A DNA stretch of 10,456 bases, taken from positions 1 through 10,456 of the forward strand of contig JAGVFV010000087.1 in the NCBI GenBank assembly GCA_020057445.1, in the 5' to 3' direction. This DNA is from an archaeon. GTDB taxonomy: Archaea; Nanobdellota; Nanobdellia; Woesearchaeales; JAHJEM01. The notes beneath the pieces were generated by a model that saw only the letters and a program-made list of their open reading frames with translations, was not told the origin of the DNA and made no database searches. This document shows, in pieces, positions 6,311 through 10,456 of this stretch; position 1 is the first letter of the stretch; the number at the start of each line of letters is the position of its first letter. The position numbers and the translations under genes are program-made.

Positions 6311-6316
6311 ATGAAT

Positions 6317-6745
6317 TCAAGAGACGGATCTCATTGATTCATAAATCATCTGTGCCAGCGTATCCTCATTGAATAGGTATGCCTCATCCCCGCTTGGACC
6401 CTGGTGATATTCTGTGTCATCTTGTGAATCTTCATATGCAAGAGAATAATGCCGCGTTATGAGCAGCGGGGTTTCATCTTTGCATAATGCGACTAGATTC
6501 TCGCCGGCATTCGTACCATCGAATTTTTCCCATTTGCTTTCAGATGCCAGCCTGTAGCTGGTTCCTTTGTACTCAAAAACGTCGTCTAACTTTTCAACTC
6601 TCAGGATATGTGCAATGACGCGTCTCAGATCAGTAGACTCTGCTGATATTTCCTTCTTCTGAAGGTAACCGTAAAGTTCACAATTGCCCCCGCCTGAAGA
6701 TCCTATTACCATGAATGCATATTGACGGTCGATATTTGGTATCAT
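6317..6745 (-). CDS. Hypothetical protein, family not recognised
   Basis: 142 aa with no recognisable family. It has no membrane span or signal peptide and is acidic, especially near residues 105-121 (YEDSQDDTEYHQGPSGDEAY). Other visible pieces are a glycine cluster GSSGGGN (15-21), two cysteines (22 and 88) and a helical stretch DLRRVIAHILRVEKLDDVF (39-57). The start is well supported: GGAGGG at 6750-6755 lies 4 nt before ATG 6745, and a TATA-like TTTAAAAG sits at 6784-6791. It is a single gene, convergent with the acetyltransferase with a 6-nt gap and ending at an oligo-T terminator, so it is probably real and expressed as a soluble cytoplasmic protein. Confidence 0.65.
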   Translation of the reverse strand: MIPNIDRQYAFMVIGSSGGGNCELYGYLQKKEISAESTDLRRVIAHILRVEKLDDVFEYKGTSYRLASESKWEKFDGTNAGENLVALCKDETPLLITRHYSLAYEDSQDDTEYHQGPSGDEAYLFNEDTLAQMIYESMRSVS

Positions 6746-6755
6746 TTTTCCCTCC

Positions 6756-7085
6756 GCACTCTTTGTAAGAGAATGGGGTTACACTTTTAAATTTTTTGCA
6801 ATCTGCCCGACATTGCACAATTCTTTTCAGGAGAACGAGTTGATTATGCAATGAGTTTTATGCAGATAATCTTCAAAAAGATGTCTTGCTGGCGCTTGCT
6901 GTCTGCAACATCGCATATTGTTCTTCTGTTCTTGGAGCTAATGATCTGAATGACTTGGCGCGTTTTATTCGGGTCGCTCCGCAACTTTGAAGAAAATCAG
7001 GATGGCCTGCAGGAAGTGGGGTATATCACCGAATTTTGATCGGATTCTGAATTGGAAATGACATCGGACAAGACAGCGACTTTTT
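6756..7085. other. Gene-poor stretch between two minus-strand units
   Basis: No gene is supported here apart from the promoter elements near 6784-6817. The plus-strand frame 6844-6990 is open for 48 codons and ends QL-stop; its translation contains a plausible helical piece (LLALAVCNIAYCSSVLGAND). It has no ATG or GTG start, no ribosome-binding site and no TATA box. It could be a relic of a gene or a chance frame. No long hairpin, tRNA or repeat array is visible. Confidence 0.4.
6784..6791 (-). promoter_or_regulatory. TATA-like box and adjoining inverted repeat for the 142-residue gene
   Basis: On the minus strand TTTAAAAG predicts a start site near 6760 and a leader of about 15 nt containing GGAGGG. 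Directly upstream on this strand is the inverted repeat TGCAAT/ATTGCA (6797-6802 and 6812-6817, 9-nt spacer), a possible regulator site. TGCAAT recurs at 6847-6852. Confidence 0.45.
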
Positions 7086-7271
7086 TCACGTCGGTATCTT
7101 CTCCAGGTAGCTCAAGTATCTAAACGCTTCCTGGGCGCAGGGTTTGCAGTATGCGAGGTTGTCCAGTCCTTTTACCTTGAACCGTGCAGGTGCTTGGCAG
7201 ATGACGCATTTGCGCTTCTGGAGCATTGCTTTCTTCTCTTCTTTCTTCACCTTGTTGATGAGGGATTTCAT
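7086..7271 (-). CDS. Small zinc-ribbon protein
   Basis: 61 aa. A lysine-rich N-terminus (residues 1-21) precedes a four-cysteine zinc site: CVIC (Cys22, Cys25) and YCKPC (Cys42, Cys45), with 16 residues between the pairs, as in treble-clef or zinc-ribbon proteins. The remainder (QEAFRYLSYLEKI) is helical. The exact family and role are not recognised. ATG at 7271 overlaps the SppA stop as ATGA, so it is co-translated as the last gene of the RDD-SppA operon. No strong ribosome-binding site precedes it, which fits translational coupling. The basic N-terminus could bind nucleic acid, but that is speculation. Confidence 0.75.
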   Translation of the reverse strand: MKSLINKVKKEEKKAMLQKRKCVICQAPARFKVKGLDNLAYCKPCAQEAFRYLSYLEKIPT

Positions 7272-8191
7272 GTCGTGATCTTGAAATCTTCTTTGACTAT
7301 GCTGGATATGCCTTTGCCGAGGTGGTAGCTGTTCTTGGCGGAAAAGTCTGAGACGACATCCCAGAAGGTATGCCCGCGTTCGTACGTGATGAGGCTTGCC
7401 TTTTCTCCTATCCTTCCTTCGATGTATTTCACTGCAGTGCTCTTGTCGCCGATCTCGTCGATGAGTCCGAGGTCCTTTGCCTCTGATCCGAGGTAGAACA
7501 TGCCTGTGGCAAGCTCTATCGTGTCGTTGATGGATAGGTTCCGATTGTTTGCCACTTCTTCTATGAAGTAGGAATGGATGATGTCAAGTTTTCCTTGGAT
7601 GAGCGCTTCTTCATCCTCTTCAAGCGCCCGGTAGGGGACTCCTGCGTCCTTGTATTTTCCAGAGACTAGCCGTCTGTAGGTGATGTTGAAGCGTGTGAGC
7701 AGACCCGGGAATTCAAGGTAGCTTCCGTATACGCCGATGCTGCCCGTGACCGACATCCTTTGTGCGACGATGTGGTCTGTCGCTGTTGCGATCCAGTATG
7801 CCCCTGAGGCGCCGGTCTCTCTGATATATGCGACTGTCGGCATCTGGAGTTCTTTTATGGCATTTCCGATCTCTTCTGAGGCGACGGGGCTTCCTCCAGG
7901 GCTGTTGATCTCGAAGATGATTGCTTTGATCTTCTTGTTGGCCTTGACATCTTCGATCTGTTGGACAATGTCATCTGAAGAGGCGATGTCTTCTGCGAAG
8001 AAGGAGCTTGCCTGTTCTGTGGTGATGACTCCTTTGATGGGGATGACTGCGACGTTTCCCGCCTCGAACGTGCGGTCTTTATCAAGGTCTCCAAGAGAGA
8101 TGATCATGGCGACGCATGAGCTGATGAGGAAGAGGAAAAAGAGGATGAGAAGTCCCCAGATGATGCGCGGTCTTGTCTCTTGCTTTGCCAT
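7268..8191 (-). CDS. sppA: Signal peptide peptidase SppA-type, S49 family
   Basis: 307 aa, the short single-domain SppA form. After a basic start, a membrane anchor runs about 10-33 (IIWGLLILFFLFLISSCVAMII), and the protease domain should face outside. Family signatures: VAVIPIKGVIT (48-57), IIFEINSPGGSPVASEEI, the nucleophile Ser129 in TGASGAYW, DHIVAQ, VTGSIGVYG, and the Lys in SGKYKDAG (K179/K181; K181 aligns best with the known Ser/Lys dyad). S49 enzymes cleave leftover signal peptides or other membrane-bound peptides. The start is ATG 8191 rather than the longer frame to 8233: GAGGTG at 8199-8204 sits 7 nt before it and the longer version would overlap the RDD gene. Cotranscription with an RDD protein is a recurring pairing for SppA-like peptidases. 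Confidence 0.93.
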   Translation of the reverse strand: MAKQETRPRIIWGLLILFFLFLISSCVAMIISLGDLDKDRTFEAGNVAVIPIKGVITTEQASSFFAEDIASSDDIVQQIEDVKANKKIKAIIFEINSPGGSPVASEEIGNAIKELQMPTVAYIRETGASGAYWIATATDHIVAQRMSVTGSIGVYGSYLEFPGLLTRFNITYRRLVSGKYKDAGVPYRALEEDEEALIQGKLDIIHSYFIEEVANNRNLSINDTIELATGMFYLGSEAKDLGLIDEIGDKSTAVKYIEGRIGEKASLITYERGHTFWDVVSDFSAKNSYHLGKGISSIVKEDFKITT

Positions 8192-8198
8192 TTGTTTG

Positions 8199-8204
8199 CA
8201 CCTC
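8199..8204 (-). promoter_or_regulatory. Ribosome-binding site setting the SppA start
   Basis: GAGGTG on the minus strand, 7 nt before ATG 8191. It overlaps the TGA stop of the upstream RDD gene, so termination and re-initiation are probably coupled. Confidence 0.7.
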
Positions 8205-8679
8205 ACGTGATGATGGTCTCTGTCTGTGTCCATTGCTCGATCAGTCCTTGTTTCCTGTAGATGATGGCGATGGGCTCGATGATCCAGAAGAGATAGAACG
8301 GGAAAAAGGGGAGGCTGAGAGCGCTTCGTGCAATGCTCGTGAGGAACGTGATGTTTCCTGCCACTTTTATCTTGACGATGCGCATGCCAAATGTCTGGGA
8401 AAAGTAGTATTGGAAGAGGGTGAAGTAGATGAATGCGAGGATGCTGAGGAAGATGAAGATGAAGAGTATGTTGGAAGGGATGCTTCCTCGCATGAGCGTC
8501 AGGTTGTCCTTGATGCTGCCGGGGAAGGATTTCACAAAGGTGGAAGCGAAAGGCGCAAAGGCGATGATGTCAAGGATGAGGATGTCGATGACAAGCGCGA
8601 TTATCCGTCGGGAGAGCCCGCAGGAATCTTTCTGTACACGTGTTCCTGGAAGTGGAAGGTTGAATGTCTCTGTTTTCAC
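8203..8679 (-). CDS. RDD-family membrane protein
   Basis: 158 aa. Motifs of the RDD family are visible: SRRIIALVIDILIL (Arg24/25 and Asp32 in the first span), a second hydrophobic span about 70-90, the loop SQTFGMRIVKIKVAG matching the usual 'TpGkrllglrV', a third span about 121-141, and the C-terminal YRKQGLIEQWTQTETII. The family's general role is unclear; some members have been linked to ion transport. It starts at GTG 8679, supported by a TATA box 23 nt upstream, giving a leaderless message beginning with GTG. It is the first gene of the RDD-SppA-zinc-ribbon operon, 11 nt before SppA, and divergent from aIF1A. Confidence 0.85.
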   Translation of the reverse strand: MKTETFNLPLPGTRVQKDSCGLSRRIIALVIDILILDIIAFAPFASTFVKSFPGSIKDNLTLMRGSIPSNILFIFIFLSILAFIYFTLFQYYFSQTFGMRIVKIKVAGNITFLTSIARSALSLPFFPFYLFWIIEPIAIIYRKQGLIEQWTQTETIIT

Positions 8680-8702
8680 AAGGGAAATTGAGAGTGGGTA
8701 GG

Positions 8703-8710
8703 TTTATAAA
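8703..8710 (-). promoter_or_regulatory. TATA box for the RDD-SppA operon
   Basis: TTTATAAA with 23 nt to the GTG at 8679. The sequence is self-complementary and could in principle also drive plus-strand transcription, but aIF1A has its own, better placed box. Confidence 0.6.
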
Positions 8711-8760
8711 AGTTTCTTTTACGAGGCCAAGGGAGATTGAATCGACGTCATTTAGTAAGA

Positions 8761-8768
8761 TATATAAA
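8761..8768 (+). promoter_or_regulatory. TATA box for aIF1A
   Basis: TATATAAA with 24 nt to the ATG at 8793. It supports the short start and argues against the longer open frame beginning near 8664. Confidence 0.6.
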
Positions 8769-8792
8769 GCGGCCCTTGTTTTGAAGGGACTG

Positions 8793-9134
8793 ATGAGTAA
8801 GCGAGAACAAGTAGAGGCGGCAGAACAGCTGCAGGAAGATATTCGAAAAGTGAAGTTGCCTCGCGGCAACCAGACCTTGGGCATTCTTGAGGCACGGCTT
8901 GGAGGTTCCCGCTGCAAAGTGCGTTGCCTTGACGGCAAAACGAGGAACTGCAGGATCCCAGGAAGGTTGAAGAGGAGGCTTTGGGTGCGCGAAAACGACA
9001 TTGTCCTTGTCGAGCCGTGGGAGTTTGGCGGGGATGAGAAGGGAGACATCATCTTCAAGTACAAGCCGACGCAGGTATATTGGCTCAAGCAGAACAAGTA
9101 TTTGGATAAGCTAGGCGACAGTGAAGAATTCTAG
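8793..9134 (+). CDS. eif1A: Translation initiation factor aIF1A
   Basis: 113 aa, the normal archaeal length. aIF1A binds the small-subunit A site during initiation and helps scanning and tRNA placement. The OB-fold core is clear: RGNQTLGILEARLGGSRCKV, the strand CLDGKTRNCRIPGRLKRRLW (46-64) and the END-IVLVEPWEF strand typical of eIF1A (NDIVLVEPW, 68-76). The C-terminal KGDIIFKYKPTQVYWLK (84-99) is also diagnostic. The start MSKREQ at 8793 matches the usual N-terminal length and a TATA box 24 nt before it; upstream in-frame codons (8664-8792) cover that box and are not family-like. The stop is 12 nt before the TATA box of the next gene. Confidence 0.95.
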   Translation: MSKREQVEAAEQLQEDIRKVKLPRGNQTLGILEARLGGSRCKVRCLDGKTRNCRIPGRLKRRLWVRENDIVLVEPWEFGGDEKGDIIFKYKPTQVYWLKQNKYLDKLGDSEEF

Positions 9135-9145
9135 GACACGCAATC

Positions 9146-9153
9146 TTTATAAA
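9146..9153 (+). promoter_or_regulatory. TATA box for the nucleotidyltransferase-like gene
   Basis: TTTATAAA with 23 nt to the ATG at 9177, preceded by ACGCAATC. An in-frame ATG at 9153 starts on the last base of the box, so it cannot be the start of a transcript from this promoter. Confidence 0.65.
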
Positions 9154-9176
9154 TGCCAAACAGTAGAAGAAGAGCG

Positions 9177-10115
9177 ATGGTGCATGTCGCAATTCTTGCA
9201 GGCGCAAGGAAGAGGAATTATATCAGGGGTTGGCCTAAAGGATTTCTGGACATGCCGACAGGGGAATGCATTGTTGAGGAGATCCTCCATCAGGTGAAGG
9301 ATATCAGGAAGGTGGAGGATATCGTGATTGTCGGACCTCCTGAAGGGCTGGAAAAGCTGAAACAGAGGGATATGCTGCGCTTCAAGAAGAAGATCATCCT
9401 TGTCCCTCAAGGGAAGGATATCCAGGAGAATCTTGTCCTCGCAAAGAAGGAATTGCTGAAACAATTGAGGAAGAAAGAGGATAAGCATCTTGGCCTTCTG
9501 TTCTTTTTGGGCGATACTCCGTATCGGAAGCGCTGTTCTGTCGAGGAATTCATCGGCCAGATCGATACCGAGAAAGACGTGGTCATCTCATATGTGCACG
9601 AATCGCGCCTGAGAAAATATTATAGGGTATTTAGGAAGCCGTTGATCCCTTTGAGTGTCGCGGGGATTCCTGGGAATTATAAGGAGACGAACATGTATTA
9701 CTTGAATCCGGACATCATCGTCGGCGATCTTGGAAAAAGGTTCTATAATCTGAGGCATACGAGCAGGTTGAAGACCATGATCGCACTGCGGAAATTGATC
9801 CATCAGCTGGGCGGCAAAGAGGTGTTGTCCGTTTTGATGAGGGCTTTTTTTGTGAGGAAGTGGCATAAGATGTTCAAGGGTTGGACTCCGAGCTTTGTGC
9901 ATACCCCGAAATCATTATACAAGAAATTGGACAAGGACAGGATTGCGGTTCTTGCGCAGAAGAAGTTCGGGGTGAAGCTAGATATAGTGTTTTCAAGCTA
10001 TCCTGACGGTTTCTTGGACATCGACACGAAGGAGGATTATCGCAAGATCTATCGTCATTTTTTTGAGCTGAATCGGGAGATCGTGAAGGATTGCCTGAGC
10101 GTGAAGAAGCGATAG
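9177..10115 (+). CDS. MobA-like nucleotidyltransferase (NTP-transferase fold), substrate unknown
   Basis: 312 aa. The N-terminus has the glycine-rich nucleotide loop and Lys of the NTP-transferase fold: VAILAGARKRN, then WPKGFLDMPTGE (Lys21). It is followed by VEDIVIVGPP (47-55), FFLGDTPY (Asp113, the likely metal or nucleotide-ribose Asp) and, near the C-terminus, SSYPDGFLDIDTKEDY (273-288), the DIDTPEDY-like motif of MobA/IspD-type enzymes. The middle (about 145-250) is an insertion with many aromatic and basic residues, unlike the short MobA core. Such enzymes join an NTP to a phosphorylated sugar, polyol or cofactor precursor; no neighbour indicates the substrate. ATG 9177 is chosen over 9153, which overlaps the TATA box. 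Confidence 0.8.
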   Translation: MVHVAILAGARKRNYIRGWPKGFLDMPTGECIVEEILHQVKDIRKVEDIVIVGPPEGLEKLKQRDMLRFKKKIILVPQGKDIQENLVLAKKELLKQLRKKEDKHLGLLFFLGDTPYRKRCSVEEFIGQIDTEKDVVISYVHESRLRKYYRVFRKPLIPLSVAGIPGNYKETNMYYLNPDIIVGDLGKRFYNLRHTSRLKTMIALRKLIHQLGGKEVLSVLMRAFFVRKWHKMFKGWTPSFVHTPKSLYKKLDKDRIAVLAQKKFGVKLDIVFSSYPDGFLDIDTKEDYRKIYRHFFELNREIVKDCLSVKKR

Positions 10116-10212
10116 CCAGGTTTTGCGTCAAAATGGCCGCAGCGCAGCTGAGAGTGAACTGGCAGACAGCCGGCAACGGCGGACCGTAGACTGATGACTA
10201 CAGATTTCATTT
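10116..10212 (+). other. Non-coding stretch after the nucleotidyltransferase gene, small hairpins
   Basis: No coding frame is supported. Two small hairpins are visible: GCCG-GCAA-CGGC at 10169-10180, a GNRA-type loop on a 4-bp stem, and GTAG/CTAC at 10186-10189 and 10198-10201 with an 8-nt loop. No TATA box is obvious before the structured element that follows, so this may be the 3' untranslated part of the nucleotidyltransferase message. Confidence 0.4.
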
Positions 10213-10328
10213 GTTAGGAATACAAAGTGACTGCGGTCACTTGTACATGCGAACTCTGGTTCGCATTGTACCCCGTCGCTTGCGACGGTTTGGCCGCTAG
10301 CGATGCTTTATTGTTGGGCATTCCTAAC
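10213..10328 (+). ncRNA. Candidate structured RNA or small inverted-repeat element with consecutive hairpins
   Basis: A perfect 9-bp inverted repeat, GTTAGGAAT (10213-10221) and ATTCCTAAC (10320-10328), encloses several hairpins in series. One is AAGTGAC-TGCG-GTCACTT (10225-10242). The next is ATGCGAAC-TCTG-GTTCGCAT (10247-10266), extended by TAC/GTA with a bulge. The third is CCGTCGC/GCGACGG (10273-10288), and the self-complementary CGCTAGCG lies at 10295-10302. On the plus strand the first and third loops are C(UGCG)G and G(CUUG)C, both known stable tetraloops, which favours plus-strand RNA. TTT flanks both ends, so a MITE-like element is an alternative reading. It is not recognised as a known RNA family. 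Confidence 0.45.
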
Positions 10329-10331
10329 TTT

Positions 10332-10387
10332 AAAAATCCCGACAGCATGAAATTAACATCCCGCTTGGCGGTTGGGATTTTTATTTT
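10332..10387 (+). terminator. Long stem with T-rich tail, terminator-like
   Basis: AAAAATCCCGAC (10332-10343) pairs with GTTGGGATTTTT (10371-10382), 12 pairs with one G-U, around a 27-nt loop that holds a small inner hairpin (CGC/GCG at 10362-10370). The 3' side runs into TTTTTATTTT. It lies directly after the hairpin chain, so it may end that transcript. The A-rich 5' arm would give the same shape on the other strand. Confidence 0.45.
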
Positions 10388-10456
10388 CGAAATATTGTAT
10401 TTGTTTAGCACCCTAAGGTCGAAATTCCTTTTTTATTCATACGCTAGCGCGTTGCG
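10388..10456. other. AT-rich right edge, no gene seen
   Basis: TCGAAAT occurs at 10388-10394 and again at 10419-10425. A weak AAGG/CCTT hairpin is followed by T6 (10416-10434). The last bases repeat the self-complementary CGCTAGCG (10442-10449) already seen at 10295-10302, so the structured region may continue beyond the window. Confidence 0.3.

Noticed and set aside
8429..8701. Plus-strand frames opposite the RDD gene (also 8173-8691)
   Set aside because: They are antisense shadows with low-complexity D/E or M/R/K composition and no start signals; the minus-strand RDD motifs are clear.
8664..8792. N-terminal extension of aIF1A
   Set aside because: It covers both divergent TATA boxes and is not similar to the family; ATG 8793 gives the normal length.
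10169..10201. C/D-box guide RNA from CTGATGA and CTGA motifs
   Set aside because: Only one C-like box is seen, with no correctly spaced D', C' and D boxes or terminal stem.
10213..10328. Integron attC site or cassette boundary from the GTTAGGA...TCCTAAC arms
   Set aside because: attC has RYYYAAC on the left and GTTRRRY on the right; here the order is reversed, and there is no cassette or integrase gene nearby.
10116..10390. RNase P RNA, SRP RNA or a group II intron domain
   Set aside because: The conserved landmarks (GAGGAAAGUC/ACAGA pairing, the SRP helix-8 loop, a domain V AGC helix) are not present.
1..10456. CRISPR array, transposase, toxin-antitoxin or defence genes
   Set aside because: I found no regularly spaced repeats and no recognisable proteins of these kinds on either strand.

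Overview
This window looks like a piece of an archaeal chromosome, most likely from a small-genome DPANN lineage (Woesearchaeota/Pacearchaeota-like; this placement is inference from style, not from a marker tree). It encodes archaeal-type uS7, aIF1A, a Dph2-type diphthamide enzyme and an AbrB-PhoU regulator. Seven genes have a TTTATAAA-like box 21-24 nt before the start codon, which is the archaeal leaderless-transcript arrangement. Genes inside operons, and a few others, carry GAGGTG or GGAGG ribosome-binding sites instead. Packing is tight: convergent genes overlap by 14-17 nt and operon genes by ATGA.

Layout. Positions 1-1345 (+): 3' part of a TPR-like/APH-kinase-like fusion, convergent with an AbrB-PhoU regulator (1329-2240, -). 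A divergent regulatory region with a palindrome (2241-2385) leads to an Lrp/AsnC-type regulator (2386-2853, +). Then come uS7 (2975-3568, +) and a single-span membrane protein with an ambiguous start (3685-4230, possibly from 3652, +). On the minus strand lies a two-gene operon: Dph2 lacking its first domain (5640-4933), then a xylose-isomerase-like TIM-barrel protein (4936-4217). Divergent from it is a GNAT acetyltransferase (5753-6310, +), convergent with an unrecognised 142-residue protein (6317-6745, -). After a 340-nt gene-poor stretch there is a minus-strand operon: RDD membrane protein (8679-8203), SppA-type S49 peptidase (8191-7268) and a small zinc-ribbon protein (7271-7086). Divergent from it are aIF1A (8793-9134, +) and a MobA-like nucleotidyltransferase (9177-10115, +). 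The last 341 nt hold no convincing gene but contain a chain of hairpins with stable-tetraloop loops inside a 9-bp inverted repeat, followed by a stem with a T-rich tail.

How the genes work together. The clear theme is translation (uS7, aIF1A, and Dph2, which normally modifies elongation factor 2) plus membrane protein handling (SppA with RDD) and two regulators next to each other. I see no defence system, transposase or CRISPR array. The two observations most worth following are the domain-truncated Dph2, which lacks the region carrying one of the three cluster-binding cysteines, and the structured element at the right end.
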